From Thalassospira lucentensis MCCC 1A00383 = DSM 14000 (GTDB lineage: Bacteria > Pseudomonadota > Alphaproteobacteria > Rhodospirillales > Thalassospiraceae): a stretch of DNA of 64,000 bases. This document shows positions 8,737 through 18,687 of the stretch, one piece after another. Both the position numbers and the translations under genes were made by a program. How positions within the stretch are numbered: the stretch's first letter is position 1; each line of letters begins with the position of its first letter. Location: assembly GCF_000421265.1 (NCBI RefSeq), contig NZ_ATWN01000002.1, forward strand, positions 434,001 through 498,000. Reading direction: 5' to 3'. The notes beneath the pieces were generated by a model. The model was given only the letters and a program-made list of their open reading frames with translations. It was not told the DNA's origin and did no database searches.

Positions 8737-9669
8737 ATGAAGATCCTCGCTGGTAACAGTAACCATCCCTTGGCTGAGGCAATTGCTGACCATCTGAACC
8801 TGCCGCTTACCCGCGCAGATGTTAAGCGATTCTCCGACGAAGAAATCTGGTGTGAAATTCAGGAAAACGTCCGCGGTGAGGACGTTTTTGTCATTCAGAG
8901 CACCTCTTATCCCGCAAACGACAACCTGATGGAACTTCTGGTGGTGATCGACGCACTGCGTCGTGGGTCTGCACGTCGCATCACGGCGGTCATGCCGTAT
9001 TTCGGCTATGCCAGGCAAGATCGCAAATCGGGTCCCCGCACCCCGATTTCGGCCAAACTGGTTGCCAACCTGATTACTGTTGCCGGTGCAGACCGCGTTC
9101 TGACCATGGACCTTCATGCCGGTCAGATTCAGGGCTTCTTTGATATCCCGCTTGATAACCTGTTTGCGTCTCCGGTTCTGACCAGCGACATCCGCAACAA
9201 GTTCGAAGGCCAGAAACTGGTCATCGTTAGCCCGGATGTTGGCGGTGTTGCCCGTGCACGTTCGGTGGCAAAGCGTCTTGATGCCGAACTGGCGATCATT
9301 GATAAACGCCGCCCGCAGGCTGGTGTGTCGGAAGTCATGCATGTTATCGGTGATGTTAAGGATGCAGCCTGCATTCTGGTTGACGATATCGTGGACAGTG
9401 CCGGTACACTTTGCAATGCGGCAGGTGCATTGAAAGAACGCGGTGCGGCATCGGTTGCGGCCTATGTTTCGCATGGTGTTTTGTCGGGCCCGGCGGTTGA
9501 GCGTATTGCCAATTCGCCGATGTCCGAGGTGGTTACCACCGATTCGATCAAGGCATCGGATGCGGTGCGTACTTGCGCAAAAATCAGACAGCTTCCGATT
9601 GCGCCGCTGATGGCCGAGGCCATTCGTCGCATCTCGGAAGAAAAATCTGTTTCCGTTCTTTTCGATTGA
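8737..9669 (+). CDS. prs: ribose-phosphate pyrophosphokinase
   Basis: Makes phosphoribosyl pyrophosphate from ribose-5-phosphate and ATP, feeding purine, pyrimidine, His, Trp and NAD synthesis. The 310-residue length matches class I enzymes. Motifs: [12 protein letters not shown] near the N-terminus, [11 protein letters not shown], the divalent-cation loop [20 protein letters not shown], and the PRPP-binding loop [13 protein letters not shown]. The ATG at 8737 starts the canonical [10 protein letters not shown] terminator hairpin follows at 9687. Confidence 0.96.
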   Translation: MKILAGNSNHPLAEAIADHLNLPLTRADVKRFSDEEIWCEIQENVRGEDVFVIQSTSYPANDNLMELLVVIDALRRGSARRITAVMPYFGYARQDRKSGPRTPISAKLVANLITVAGADRVLTMDLHAGQIQGFFDIPLDNLFASPVLTSDIRNKFEGQKLVIVSPDVGGVARARSVAKRLDAELAIIDKRRPQAGVSEVMHVIGDVKDAACILVDDIVDSAGTLCNAAGALKERGAASVAAYVSHGVLSGPAVERIANSPMSEVVTTDSIKASDAVRTCAKIRQLPIAPLMAEAIRRISEEKSVSVLFD

Positions 9670-9686
9670 GGGTATAAGGCCCTCGT

Positions 9687-9722
9687 CGCGCTGGCACCCC
9701 TGGAGGCCAGCGCGCTTGTTTT
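9687..9722 (+). terminator. terminator after prs
   Basis: CGCGCTGGC pairs perfectly with GCCAGCGCG across a 10-base loop, followed by CTTGTTTTC. Positions 9687-9714 form the hairpin. Confidence 0.75.
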
Positions 9723-9790
9723 CGTGGGCTTTCAGCGGTGATTTACACCAACCTGCGTAAACAAATTTTATAGTTCAAGGAGATTTTCTG

Positions 9791-10426
9791 ATGGCAAACT
9801 CTGTTATCACTGCGGAAATCCGTGAACGGGCCGGAAAGGGGGCCGCCCGTGCCGTGCGTCGTGCCGGTATGGTCCCTGGTGTTATTTATGGTGCAAAACA
9901 AGAACCTGTTATGTTCCAGATTGACCCGCGTCCGCTCGTTAAACTTCTGCATCAGCCTGGCTTCTTTTCTCACATTCTGACGGTTAACGTCGGCAAAGAG
10001 AAATACGAAGTCCTGCCACGCGACGTTCAGTTCGACAAAGTGACTGACGCACCGATCCATGTTGACTTCCTGCGCTTTGCAAAAGGCCAGACCATGAACG
10101 TGGAAGTTCCGGTTCGCTTCATCAACGAAGAGAAATCACCGGGTCTGAAACGCGGTGGCGTTCTCAATATCGTTCGTCACGACGTCGAAGTTAGCTGTGC
10201 GCCTGCTGCTATCCCGGAAGAACTGGTCTTCGACCTTACGGGTGTTGAAGTTGGTGACTCGATCCACATCTCGGCAATCAAATTGCCAAAAGGTGTTGAG
10301 CTTACGATTACCGACCGTGACTTTACCGTTGCAACCGTTGCTGCTCCGTCCGCTCTGAAATCGGAAGATAATGCCGATGACGCAGAAGATGGCGAAGAAG
10401 ACGCAGCGGAATCGACCGAAGAATAA
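9791..10426 (+). CDS. rplY: 50S ribosomal protein L25/general stress protein Ctc
   Basis: A 211-residue long-form L25 (TL5/Ctc type). The 5S rRNA-binding N-terminal domain starts with the RERAGKGAARAVRRAGMVP signature and ends near residue 95. The C-terminal beta domain follows, with an acidic tail (DNADDAEDGEEDAAESTEE). A strong AAGGAGA lies eight bases before the ATG. It is followed 15 bases later by pth, the usual alphaproteobacterial pair. Confidence 0.95.
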   Translation: MANSVITAEIRERAGKGAARAVRRAGMVPGVIYGAKQEPVMFQIDPRPLVKLLHQPGFFSHILTVNVGKEKYEVLPRDVQFDKVTDAPIHVDFLRFAKGQTMNVEVPVRFINEEKSPGLKRGGVLNIVRHDVEVSCAPAAIPEELVFDLTGVEVGDSIHISAIKLPKGVELTITDRDFTVATVAAPSALKSEDNADDAEDGEEDAAESTEE

Positions 10427-10441
10427 GATTGAGGTCTTAAG

Positions 10442-11215
10442 ATGTTTTTGGTGGTTGGATTGGGAAACCCGGGATCGGGATATGCCGCCAATCGCCACAA
10501 TATCGGCTTCATGGCGGCGGACGAACTCGTCCGCCGCCATTCTTTTGGTCCCTGGCGCAAAAAGTTTCAGGGCCAGATTTCGGAAGGTGACTTGAACGGG
10601 CAGAAAGTTCTGGTTCTGAAACCGGAAACCTTCATGAACCTTTCGGGGCAAAGCGTTGGCGAAGTGCTGCGCTTTTACAAGATTCCGGTCGAAGACGTTA
10701 TTGTCCTGCATGATGAGCTGGACCTGCCGCCGGGCAAGTTGCGTGTGAAACGCGGCGGGGGCCACGGCGGACATAACGGATTGCGATCCATCGACGCCCA
10801 TTGTGGCAAAGAATACCGTCGTGTGCGGTTGGGCATTGGACACCCCGGTGAAAAGTCACGTGTACATGACCATGTTCTGGGGGATTTTTCCAAATCCGAA
10901 CAGGATGGCTGGCTGATGACGTTGCTTGACGCGGTGGCAGCCGAGTTTGCCCGACTGACCAAGGGCGATGACGGCGGCTTTATGAGCAAGGTGTCAAACA
11001 TCGTGTCACCGCCAAAGCCAAAGGCGCCGAAGAAAGATAAACCAGCGGCCAGCAAAGCCAAAGGTGAGGCCAGCGAGCAAGAACCGGCTGGCGAAGATAT
11101 GAACAATTTGTCGGGTGCTGCACAGGTGCGCATTGAAAAGGCCGATACCCCGGTCAGCAATGCCGCAAATGCGATGGCGCAAGCCCTTGCCAAGGCGTTT
11201 GGCAAAAAGAAATAG
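10442..11215 (+). CDS. pth: peptidyl-tRNA hydrolase
   Basis: Recycles peptidyl-tRNA released during abortive translation. The catalytic domain spans residues 1-190: [18 protein letters not shown] carries the essential Asn and His20, HDELDLPPG the catalytic Asp, and [13 protein letters not shown] the tRNA-binding loop. At 257 residues it is about 60 longer than the E. coli enzyme because of a Lys/Pro/Ala-rich tail ending [12 protein letters not shown], seen in some Rhodospirillales. It lies between rplY and ychF, a conserved translation-related run. Confidence 0.95.
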   Translation: MFLVVGLGNPGSGYAANRHNIGFMAADELVRRHSFGPWRKKFQGQISEGDLNGQKVLVLKPETFMNLSGQSVGEVLRFYKIPVEDVIVLHDELDLPPGKLRVKRGGGHGGHNGLRSIDAHCGKEYRRVRLGIGHPGEKSRVHDHVLGDFSKSEQDGWLMTLLDAVAAEFARLTKGDDGGFMSKVSNIVSPPKPKAPKKDKPAASKAKGEASEQEPAGEDMNNLSGAAQVRIEKADTPVSNAANAMAQALAKAFGKKK

Positions 11216-11281
11216 TCTTTCGGCTTGATCATATTCGAGCCGATCCTGATAGAAACAAATCAAGTTACGGAGCCCGGAAAG

Positions 11282-12385
11282 ATGGGATTCAAATGCGGTA
11301 TCGTCGGTATGCCAAATGTTGGTAAGTCGACCCTTTTTAACGCCCTGACCCAGACGGCTGCGGCCGAGGCGGCAAACTTCCCGTTCTGTACGATTGAGCC
11401 CAATACCGGGCGTGTCAGCGTCCCGGATGATCGTCTTGATAAAATTGCGGCGATTGGCAAGTCGGCAACCATCATTCCGACCCAACTTGAATTTGTCGAT
11501 ATTGCCGGTTTGGTGCGCGGTGCGTCCAAGGGCGAGGGGCTGGGCAACCAGTTTCTAGCCAACATTCGCGAAACCGATGCGATTGTCCATGTGCTGCGCT
11601 GTTTCGAAGATGGTGATATCACCCATGTTGACGGATCGGTTGATCCGGTGCGCGATGCGGAAACCATCGAAACCGAATTGATGCTTGCCGATATGGAAAG
11701 CTTGGAAAAACGTATTCCGGGCCTTCAGAAAAAAGCCCGCCAGAACGAAAAAGAAGCCGTTCTGACGATGGAGCTGATCGAACGGTCTTTGGTTGCGTTG
11801 CGCGAAGGCCAACCAGCCCGTACCGTCAAAATTGATGGTGAGGACGAAGAAAAAGCGTTTCGTATGTTGCAGCTTTTGACCAGCAAACCGATCCTTTATG
11901 CGTGCAATGTTGACGAAGACAGTGCGGCCGAGGGCAACGCGCTTTCGGCCAAGGTTGCCGAAATGGCCGCTGCACAGGGCGCGCGTTCGGTGGTGATTTC
12001 AGCGGCAATCGAGTCTGAAGTAGCCTTGCTTGACAGTGCCGAAGACAAAAAGGAATTCCTCGAAGGTCTTGGCCTTTCGGAAACCGGTCTGACGCGGTGT
12101 ATCCGTGAAGGATACAAGCTGCTTGACCTTCTGACTTTCTTTACCGTCGGTCCGAAAGAAGCACGCGCCTGGACGGTGTATAAAGGGGCGACTGCGCCGA
12201 ATGCGGCGGGCGTCATTCATACCGATTTTGAACGCGGTTTCATCAAGGCCGAAACCATTGCCTATGATGACTTCATCGCATTCAACGGTGAAGCTGGCGC
12301 GCGCGATAACGGTAAGCTGCGTCAGGAAGGCAAGACCTACATCGTTAAGGACGGCGATATCTTCCATTTCAAGTTTAACGTTTAA
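11282..12385 (+). CDS. ychF: redox-regulated ATPase YchF (Obg-family)
   Basis: A 367-residue Obg-family P-loop protein that prefers ATP and associates with ribosomes. Walker A is [14 protein letters not shown] (residues 9-22) and switch II lies in [19 protein letters not shown]. The base-recognition motif is non-canonical (ACNVDED), as in all YchF. The C-terminal TGS domain covers about 280-367. The ATG at 11282 starts the family-typical MGFKCGIVG; a longer frame back to 11225 has no similarity. A terminator follows at 12411. Confidence 0.95.
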   Translation: MGFKCGIVGMPNVGKSTLFNALTQTAAAEAANFPFCTIEPNTGRVSVPDDRLDKIAAIGKSATIIPTQLEFVDIAGLVRGASKGEGLGNQFLANIRETDAIVHVLRCFEDGDITHVDGSVDPVRDAETIETELMLADMESLEKRIPGLQKKARQNEKEAVLTMELIERSLVALREGQPARTVKIDGEDEEKAFRMLQLLTSKPILYACNVDEDSAAEGNALSAKVAEMAAAQGARSVVISAAIESEVALLDSAEDKKEFLEGLGLSETGLTRCIREGYKLLDLLTFFTVGPKEARAWTVYKGATAPNAAGVIHTDFERGFIKAETIAYDDFIAFNGEAGARDNGKLRQEGKTYIVKDGDIFHFKFNV

Positions 12386-12410
12386 GACGCATATTAAACG
12401 TAACGAATTC

Positions 12411-12440
12411 AAAGCCGTCGCAGATTTGCGGCGGCTTTTT
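12411..12440 (+). terminator. terminator after ychF
   Basis: AAAGCCGTCGCA and TGCGGCGGCTTT form a 12-bp stem with one G-T pair and a four-base loop, running into TTTTT. It starts 26 bases after the ychF stop. Confidence 0.85.
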
Positions 12441-12528
12441 CGTATTTGACAGGGCCGGTTCGGGTGCGAAGGGGTTGTCAAAATGGCCCGAAAAGGTCAC
12501 CCTTCGCGAACGCAGTAATGAGGTCACG

Positions 12529-13266
12529 ATGAACGAACTAAGCCCGGCAAAACGCATTCTTCTGGTTTTCAACTCCGCCACCGGTCAACCGGGCCGGGTT
12601 GGGGATGTCATGCGTCGCTATGGCTATACGTTCGATATTCGTCGTCCAGGCGAAGGCGATGTCTTGCCCCATGATCTTAGCGGCTACCACCTTGTTGTTG
12701 TGTTTGGCGGCCCGATGAGTGCCAACGAGGATGATCTGGGCAATGTCAGTGCGATCATGGACTGGTTGCCCAAGGTTGTTGCCAGTGACGCGATGTATCT
12801 GGGCATTTGTCTTGGCGCTCAGATGATGGCGCGTCACCTTGGTGCGTCGGTTGCCCCCCATCCCGATGGCCTGACGGAAATCGGCTATTACCCGGTTCAG
12901 GCGACAGAGGCAGGGCGCGATTTATTTCCCGACAACATGATGGTCTATCATTGGCACAGCGAAGGGTTCGGCTTGCCCGAGGGGGCCGAGCTGATGGCGA
13001 CCGGGCCAACATTCCCCCATCAGGCCTATCATATTGATGGGCGCATCTGGGGCATTCAGTTCCACCCGGAAGTCGATGATGAAAGTCACGAACGTTGGCT
13101 GTCAGGGGCGGGGGACAAGACCGACCGCCCAAACGGGCAAGGCCCCGATGAACAGCGCGCAGGCCGGGCGAAATATGACGTAGATTTTGGCGCATGGTTT
13201 GAACGGTTTGCCGCCAAGGTGCTGGTAGCGGACCGCGCACCAGTGGTTGCCGGATGCGGTGACTGA
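12529..13266 (+). CDS. class I glutamine amidotransferase (GMP synthase-like)
   Basis: A 245-residue stand-alone GATase. The nucleophile elbow is LGICLGAQMMARHLGA (Cys94 from this start), and the partner His and Glu are in QFHPEVDDE (His179, Glu181). There is no synthase domain, so the acceptor is unknown; relatives are annotated as GMP synthase-like or gamma-glutamyl hydrolases. A polar insert (GDKTDRPNGQGPDEQRAGR) interrupts the C-terminal helix region. The ATG at 12529 follows an AGG; an in-frame start at 12475 adds an unlike, charged leader. It is convergent with DUF2478. Confidence 0.8.
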   Translation: MNELSPAKRILLVFNSATGQPGRVGDVMRRYGYTFDIRRPGEGDVLPHDLSGYHLVVVFGGPMSANEDDLGNVSAIMDWLPKVVASDAMYLGICLGAQMMARHLGASVAPHPDGLTEIGYYPVQATEAGRDLFPDNMMVYHWHSEGFGLPEGAELMATGPTFPHQAYHIDGRIWGIQFHPEVDDESHERWLSGAGDKTDRPNGQGPDEQRAGRAKYDVDFGAWFERFAAKVLVADRAPVVAGCGD

Positions 13267-13288
13267 GCCTGGTCACCGCCTGATTTCC

Positions 13289-13825
13289 TTAGGCGTTTTC
13301 CGTGACAGCAGTTCGATGGTTCTTGACCCATGTGAGAATGGCATTCTCGTCAAGCGGGAGTGTATCGGCAATGCCGCCGTGGAATTCGGCCCACGCATCG
13401 GCATATTCACCCCGCACCCCGACCAGTACAGGAATTTCAAGTTCCATCGCGCGTGAGATGACATCGCGAAGCCCGCGTCCTTCGGCCTCGCTTCGGCCAA
13501 AACGTGCGACGATCAAAAGATCACTTCCGGCTTCGATATCTTGTGCGAGTTGTTCCGACAAGCTCGATAGCGCATCGCCGTCGAGCTTGCAGCCCTTTGC
13601 CATGGCACCCCGGTTTTTCGTGATCGACATTTCCTCGCCGGATCGCAGGTTGCGGACATAGACCAAGGTGCCGCAATCACGGTCCTTATGGCGTTTTTGG
13701 ACATAGCCAGAAATACGGTCGCACCGATAATGGGTCGTTATCTGGGTCAGTATGGCGTCAATTGGTTCCCTTGGCTGGAAACGTATCCCAGCCAGAAGGG
13801 GTTTAGATTGGGTGTCTTGTGTCAC
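13289..13825 (-). CDS. DUF2478 domain-containing protein
   Basis: A 178-residue protein with the DUF2478 pattern: RISGYVQKRHKDRDCGTLVYVRNLRSGEEMSI split through the first half, then LLIVARFGRSEAEGRGLRDVI and EIPVLVGVRGEYADAW. The fold resembles P-loop nucleotide-binding proteins of molybdate operons but the Walker A lysine loop is not obvious. The start is GTG at 13825. It lies 21 bases downstream of napC on the same strand, so it is probably the last gene of the nap operon. DUF2478 genes often accompany molybdenum-enzyme genes, so a cofactor-related role is a reasonable inference. Confidence 0.78.
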   Translation of the reverse strand: MTQDTQSKPLLAGIRFQPREPIDAILTQITTHYRCDRISGYVQKRHKDRDCGTLVYVRNLRSGEEMSITKNRGAMAKGCKLDGDALSSLSEQLAQDIEAGSDLLIVARFGRSEAEGRGLRDVISRAMELEIPVLVGVRGEYADAWAEFHGGIADTLPLDENAILTWVKNHRTAVTENA

Positions 13826-13846
13826 GCTGTCATATCCATCATCAGA

Positions 13847-14437
13847 TTACTGCCATTCGGGAACACCCGACATGTCAGGTAGATGATGCGCGATCCCCTT
13901 GTGACAGTCGATACATGTCTTTTCACCGGTGAATAAAAATTTCTGATGGGCTTCGACGGCACGGGGGCTTTGACGGGTGATGTCCATTGATTCATCTGAA
14001 TGGCAATTGCGGCATTCGAGCGAGTTATTGGCTTTAAGCCGCGCCCATTCATGCTGGGCCAGCTCAAGACGTTTATCGAGGAATTTATCGCGCGTGCTGA
14101 TGGTGCCGAAAATCTTGCCCCAGACTTCTTTGGAAGCCTGCATTTTACGGGCGATCTTGTCGGTCCATTCATGGGGGACATGGCAGTCTGGACAGGTGGC
14201 GCGCACACCTGACCGGTTTGAGTAGTGAATGGTTGATTTTAGTTCGGCATAGACGTTGTTTTCCATTTCATGGCACGAAATGCAGAATTGTTCGGTGTTG
14301 GTGGCTTCCAGTGCGGTATTGAAACCACCCCAGAAAATGACGCCGGCGATAAAGCCGCCCACGGTCAGGAATGCCAGACTGTAATGGACACTGGGTGTCG
14401 TCAGAACTTTCCAGTACCGTTTCAGAAGATTAATCAT
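13847..14437 (-). CDS. napC: tetraheme cytochrome c, NapC/NirT family
   Basis: Membrane-anchored quinol dehydrogenase that passes electrons from the quinol pool to NapAB. About 196 residues. One N-terminal transmembrane helix ([19 protein letters not shown]) is followed by a periplasmic domain with four CxxCH heme sites: CISCH, CPDCH, CRNCH and CIDCH. The ATG at 14437 is chosen because GGGGGA precedes it. The gap from napB is 11 bases. Confidence 0.95.
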   Translation of the reverse strand: MINLLKRYWKVLTTPSVHYSLAFLTVGGFIAGVIFWGGFNTALEATNTEQFCISCHEMENNVYAELKSTIHYSNRSGVRATCPDCHVPHEWTDKIARKMQASKEVWGKIFGTISTRDKFLDKRLELAQHEWARLKANNSLECRNCHSDESMDITRQSPRAVEAHQKFLFTGEKTCIDCHKGIAHHLPDMSGVPEWQ

Positions 14438-14448
14438 CGCCAATCCCC

Positions 14449-14913
14449 CTATTCCGCAATACGTGTGCCGTTGTCAGGCAGAAGTTGATCAATATCGACA
14501 AAGTCATTATCGACCAAAGGTTTGACTTCTTTCTGCGGGACGTGGCATTGGGTGCAGAAATAACGACGTGGACTGACGGCGGCCAAGAACTGGTTGTCGC
14601 GGTCCATGAAATGCGTGATCGAAACCATGGGCGCCCCGCTTTCGCCGGTGCGTGAACGGGCATGACACGACAGGCATTTATTGGCATTGCGGTCGATTTG
14701 ATATCCTTCGATATCATGCGGAATGGTTGGCGGTTGCTCCGGATAATTGCGCGGGCGTTTGACGCTGTTATCTTCAAAATTGGTAATGCGTGGTGCTGCG
14801 GATTCCTGATCCGGGGCGGTGCTGCGCAATGTTGTTATCGGTTCTGCGGCATATGCCATGCCAGCAATGCCAATGATGGCAAGCGACAGCAACCATTTTG
14901 GACTTATTTTCAT
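14449..14913 (-). CDS. napB: periplasmic nitrate reductase, diheme cytochrome subunit
   Basis: The 154-residue small subunit of NapAB. A Sec signal peptide ([20 protein letters not shown]) is followed by two heme-binding motifs, CLSCHAR and CTQCHVP, with the family's conserved [11 protein letters not shown] ahead of the first. It relays electrons from NapC to the molybdenum subunit. Spacing to napA is 11 bases, consistent with one operon. Confidence 0.95.
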   Translation of the reverse strand: MKISPKWLLSLAIIGIAGMAYAAEPITTLRSTAPDQESAAPRITNFEDNSVKRPRNYPEQPPTIPHDIEGYQIDRNANKCLSCHARSRTGESGAPMVSITHFMDRDNQFLAAVSPRRYFCTQCHVPQKEVKPLVDNDFVDIDQLLPDNGTRIAE

Positions 14914-14924
14914 GGCTTCCTCCC

Positions 14925-17429
14925 TCAGACTTTTTCAATGCGAATGGCGCATTTTTTGTAATCAGTCTGTTTTGACATTGGATCGGTGGCATCAAGTGTG
15001 ACCTTGTTGATCAACTCGCTGGCATCGAACCAAGGAATGAAAACAAGTCCGCGAGGGGGCTTGTTGCGACCGCGTGTTTCAACCCGTGTGCGCATGTCGC
15101 CACGACGTGAAATGACCCGGATTTCGTCACCCCGCCTAAGCCCCTGTTCAGCGGCATCATCGGGATGCAGGAAGCACAAGGCATCTGGGAATGATCGGTA
15201 AAGTTCCGGCACGCGCTGGGTCATGGACCCTGAGTGCCAATGTTCCAGGACGCGTCCAGTGCAAAGCCAGAACGGATATTCTTCATCAGGGGTTTCAGCC
15301 GCTGGTTCATAGGGAAGGGCAAAGATGCGTGCCTTGCCATCCTTATGGCCATAAAACTCGACCCCGGCACCGGGGGTGACATAAGGGTCATATCCTTCGC
15401 GGTACCGCCAAAGGGTTTCCTTGCCGTCTACCACCGGCCAGCGCAGGCCGCGTTCCTTGTGATAGCGGTCGAACGGTGCCAGATCATGGCCATGACCGCG
15501 TCCGAAGGCCGCGTATTCTTCAAACAGGCCTTTTTGGACATAGAAGCCGTATTCTTCAGACTCGTTATTGTCGTAATCAGGGGCCGTTTCCTCAAGCGGG
15601 AACTTGTCGACGTTGCCGTTGCGATACAGAACGTCAAACATAGTTTTGCCGCGTAGTTCCGGTGCCTTGGCCAGAAGCTCTTCCGGCCAGACGTCCTCGA
15701 TGGCAAAGCGTTTGGAAAATTCCATCAGTTGCCAAAGGTCGGACTTGGCGTTCCCCGGAGCCTGAACAAGTTGATGCCACATATGCGTGCGGCGTTCGGC
15801 ATTGCCATAGCAGCCTTCTTTTTCCACCCACATTGCCGTGGGCAGGACAAGATCGGCAGCCTCGCAGGTTACGGTTGGGTATGCATCAGAAACGGCGATG
15901 AAGTTTTCCGGATTGCGGTACCCCGGCCAGGCTTCCTCGTTGATGTTGGCAGCAGCCTGCATGTTGTTATTACATTGCACCCAATAGGCGTTGAGTTTGC
16001 CGTCCTTGAGCATGCGGTTTTGTTCTACTGCGTGATAGCCAACCTTGTCGGGAATGGTGCCTTCGGGCAGTTTCCAGATTTCTTCGGCATGCTTACGGTG
16101 TTCGGGATTGGTGACGACCATATCGGCAGGCAGCCGATGGGAGAACGTACCAACTTCGCGCGCGGTGCCACAGGCGGACGGTTGCCCGGTGAGTGAAAAC
16201 GGTGAATTGCCCGGCTCGGCAATCTTGCCGGTCAGAAGGTGGATATTGTAACACAGATTGTTGGCCCATACCCCGCGTGTATGCTGGTTAAAGCCCATGG
16301 TCCAGAACGATGTGACCTTGATCTTTGGATCGGCATAAAGTTCAGCCAGTGCTTCCAGACGTTCCTTGGGTACACCAGTCATTTCATGGGTTTTATCAAG
16401 CGTATATTCCGACACAAATTCGGCGTACTCGTCGAATGTCATGTCGGTTGAACCACCGGCATCGGATGCGTGTTCAGCTGATTGTTGGCGTGGATCTTCG
16501 GGGCGCAGGCCATACCCGATATCGGTATTGCCGCGCCGGAAAATGGTATGTTTGTTGACAAAGTCAGTATTGACCCGGTCGGTCGATATAATGTGGTTGG
16601 CGATGTAATTGAGGATCACCAGATCGGTCTGGGGTTTGAACACCATCGGGATGTCGGCCAGATCAAAGCAGCGATGTTCATAGGTCGACAGAACAGCGAC
16701 TTTTACATGCGGGGCCGACAAACGCCGGTCCGTGACACGGGTCCATAGGATCGGGTGCATTTCCGCCATGTTGGAGCCCCACAGAACGAAGGCGTCTGCG
16801 ACTTCCATATCGTCATAGCAGCCCATCGGTTCGTCCATGCCAAAGGTCCGCATGAAGCCAACAACGGCGGATGCCATGCAATGGCGGGCATTGGGGTCGA
16901 GATTGTTGGACCGGAAACCGGCTTTCATCAGTTTGGAGGCAGCGTACCCTTCAAACACGGTCCATTGGCCGGAGCCAAACATGCCGACAGATGTCGGACC
17001 TTTAGCCTTGAGGGCTGCTTTCCATTTCTCGGCCATGATATCGAATGCTTCGTCCCAGGACACCGGTTCGAAATCGCCATTCTTGTCATAGACGCCGTTC
17101 TTTTTGCGCAAGAGCGGTTCGGTCAGGCGATCCTTGCCATACATGATCTTGGACAGGAAGTACCCTTTGACGCAGTTAAGCCCCCGGTTCACCGGAGAGA
17201 GAACATCGCCATGGGTTGCAACGACATGATTGTCCTTGGTTGCGACCATGACCGAACACCCGGTGCCGCAGAACCGGCAGGGGGCCTTGGACCATTTGAG
17301 TTTGGTGTGTTCTGTCTCTGTCACCAGATTCTGTGCAGATGCTGGAAGACTGATGCCAGCGGCGGCAGCGGCAATTGCTGCTGCTTTTGCCTTAAGGGCA
17401 TCGCGGCGGGATATCTTTGTCTTGAACAT
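14925..17429 (-). CDS. napA: periplasmic nitrate reductase, catalytic molybdopterin subunit
   Basis: Reduces nitrate to nitrite in the periplasm using bis-MGD molybdenum and one 4Fe-4S cluster. About 834 residues, normal for NapA. The Tat signal has [10 protein letters not shown] at residues 7-16 and an Ala-rich core. The cluster cysteines are Cys51, Cys54, Cys58 and Cys86, and the Mo ligand Cys184 sits in [12 protein letters not shown]. The ATG at 17429 has AAGGAAA upstream and gives a proper Tat leader; a start at 17456 would bury it. NapD, encoded just upstream, should guard this signal. Confidence 0.97.
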   Translation of the reverse strand: MFKTKISRRDALKAKAAAIAAAAAGISLPASAQNLVTETEHTKLKWSKAPCRFCGTGCSVMVATKDNHVVATHGDVLSPVNRGLNCVKGYFLSKIMYGKDRLTEPLLRKKNGVYDKNGDFEPVSWDEAFDIMAEKWKAALKAKGPTSVGMFGSGQWTVFEGYAASKLMKAGFRSNNLDPNARHCMASAVVGFMRTFGMDEPMGCYDDMEVADAFVLWGSNMAEMHPILWTRVTDRRLSAPHVKVAVLSTYEHRCFDLADIPMVFKPQTDLVILNYIANHIISTDRVNTDFVNKHTIFRRGNTDIGYGLRPEDPRQQSAEHASDAGGSTDMTFDEYAEFVSEYTLDKTHEMTGVPKERLEALAELYADPKIKVTSFWTMGFNQHTRGVWANNLCYNIHLLTGKIAEPGNSPFSLTGQPSACGTAREVGTFSHRLPADMVVTNPEHRKHAEEIWKLPEGTIPDKVGYHAVEQNRMLKDGKLNAYWVQCNNNMQAAANINEEAWPGYRNPENFIAVSDAYPTVTCEAADLVLPTAMWVEKEGCYGNAERRTHMWHQLVQAPGNAKSDLWQLMEFSKRFAIEDVWPEELLAKAPELRGKTMFDVLYRNGNVDKFPLEETAPDYDNNESEEYGFYVQKGLFEEYAAFGRGHGHDLAPFDRYHKERGLRWPVVDGKETLWRYREGYDPYVTPGAGVEFYGHKDGKARIFALPYEPAAETPDEEYPFWLCTGRVLEHWHSGSMTQRVPELYRSFPDALCFLHPDDAAEQGLRRGDEIRVISRRGDMRTRVETRGRNKPPRGLVFIPWFDASELINKVTLDATDPMSKQTDYKKCAIRIEKV

Positions 17430-17487
17430 CGTTTGTTTCCTTGGGCCAGATGTCAAATTCTTGATCGTTGGCTAGTACGCGGTGGTA

Positions 17488-17739
17488 CTAATTGGCGTTT
17501 TCGTTGTGGTGATAAACCAGGTTGACGCCAAGAACGCCTGAAAGGTCACCGATCTCTTTCATGGTGTCGGCCAGTTGCCGGTCATTCTTGGCTTCAAGTA
17601 CGACAATGATTTTTCCCGAGACGTCACGTGCGGTGATTTCGATGCCGGGAAAGGCTTCAAGTTGTGTCGCGATCACGTCCAGATGTTCGGGACGGGCCTG
17701 AACAATCATGCTGGAGATCACCCCGATATTTTCATCCAT
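17488..17739 (-). CDS. napD: NapA signal-peptide-binding chaperone
   Basis: An 83-residue cytosolic protein of the NapD family, which binds the NapA Tat signal and prevents premature export. Visible family features are the N-terminal ISSMIVQARPEHLDVIATQL (ferredoxin-like beta-alpha-beta), PGIEITARDVSGKIIVVLEA and C-terminal GVLGVNLVYHHNE. The ATG at 17739 overlaps the end of napF by eight bases. A much longer frame continues upstream but its extra part is napF read out of frame. Confidence 0.92.
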   Translation of the reverse strand: MDENIGVISSMIVQARPEHLDVIATQLEAFPGIEITARDVSGKIIVVLEAKNDRQLADTMKEIGDLSGVLGVNLVYHHNENAN

Positions 17740-18256
17740 GGGCGTGCTCCTTTTGGGGGGTAATGGATATGGCGTCGGCCGGGCAGGCCGAGAGGCATGC
17801 GCCGCAACCGGTACATGCGTCTTCATTAACGATGACACGGGCCCGACCACCCAGCTGTGGGGCGATACGGATGGCAGATTCCGGACAGACATCCCCACAA
17901 GACCGACAGTAAATCCCATTTTCCGCAAAACAGGTTTTGGCAACCGTAATGTCGAGGTTCCAAGGGGTATCGGCTGTCGTGTCAAAAACATCTTCTGCAC
18001 AGGCACGCGAACAGGCCCCGCAAAAGGTGCATTCACCTTTGGTGAAATCAATGACCGGATGGTTTCTACCGTCAAATGCGATGATGCCTTCCGGGCAGGC
18101 GGGCGCACAATCGCCACATCCCGTGCAACGGGCATCAAGATGCCGTGCCCATGGTGGCCGGATAACATCACCGGTCTGATCAGAATGCGTCGTCGATACA
18201 GCCCTGAAACGGGCAAGGAAGTCACGACGGCTTGTCTGTTTTGCGTTTGCAGGCAT
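17732..18256 (-). CDS. napF: ferredoxin-type protein NapF
   Basis: A 174-residue cytosolic iron-sulfur protein thought to aid NapA maturation. It carries Cys clusters of 4Fe-4S type: CTGCGDCAPACP, CTFCGACSRACA, a third Cys-rich site (CRSCGDVCP) and CTGCGACLSACP near the C-terminus. The N-terminal SRRDFLARF resembles a Tat-like RR motif, as in other NapF, but there is no long hydrophobic core. It overlaps napD and follows napE by about 15 bases. Confidence 0.93.
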   Translation of the reverse strand: MPANAKQTSRRDFLARFRAVSTTHSDQTGDVIRPPWARHLDARCTGCGDCAPACPEGIIAFDGRNHPVIDFTKGECTFCGACSRACAEDVFDTTADTPWNLDITVAKTCFAENGIYCRSCGDVCPESAIRIAPQLGGRARVIVNEDACTGCGACLSACPADAISITPQKEHAHG

Positions 18257-18272
18257 ATCAGCCCCCTACCGC

Positions 18273-18446
18273 CTACATCGGAGGTCCGGGCGGTCCGGCA
18301 AACATCTGATAAATCCAGATTGAAAAGCCCAACCCACCAACGATTGCAACCGAAAGGGCGGGGGCCAGGAACACGGCCAGAAACAGAAAGCATCGCAGTT
18401 CTGTTTTACGTCGGGGTGGGCCATCTATGGTTTGGCTATCGCTCAT
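18273..18446 (-). CDS. napE: NapE-family small membrane protein
   Basis: About 57 residues with one or two hydrophobic spans (CFLFLAVFLAPALSVAIVGG, then FSIWIYQMF) and a Gly/Pro tail. It matches NapE/TorE, a small inner-membrane protein of unknown role that begins many alphaproteobacterial nap operons. The ATG at 18446 (MSDSQTIDG) has AGAGAAACG ahead of it; the in-frame start at 18503 adds an unlike leader. This is the first gene of the nap operon. Confidence 0.85.
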   Translation of the reverse strand: MSDSQTIDGPPRRKTELRCFLFLAVFLAPALSVAIVGGLGFSIWIYQMFAGPPGPPM

Positions 18447-18461
18447 GGTTTCGTTTCTCTC

Positions 18462-18630
18462 ACTTCGAAGGAAGGAAACCGTTCCTTTCGCCATTATGTT
18501 CAAAGCGAAAGCCGGTGTTCTCTTTTTGGGGTTATCGGGCGGGGCCGATGAATACCCACTTCGAAGTTAAGGTCATTCCCGTGAGGATTTCAATCTTAAA
18601 TATAATTAGTCACATGACTTTAAAATTATA
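18462..18630 (-). promoter_or_regulatory. nap operon upstream region with repeated palindromes
   Basis: ACTTCGAAGT at 18558-18567 is a perfect palindrome, and ACTTCGAAG recurs at 18462-18471, about 96 bases away. A separate inverted repeat AGTCA-CA-TGACT lies at 18608-18619, and TATAAT occurs at 18625-18630 on the minus strand. These may be operator and promoter parts for nap. No convincing FNR box (TTGAT-N4-ATCAA) was found. Confidence 0.35.
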
Positions 18631-18687
18631 AGTATTCTAAACAATGGCTGTCTGATAGAGAAACAGCGTCATTCTGATTTTTGCGAC

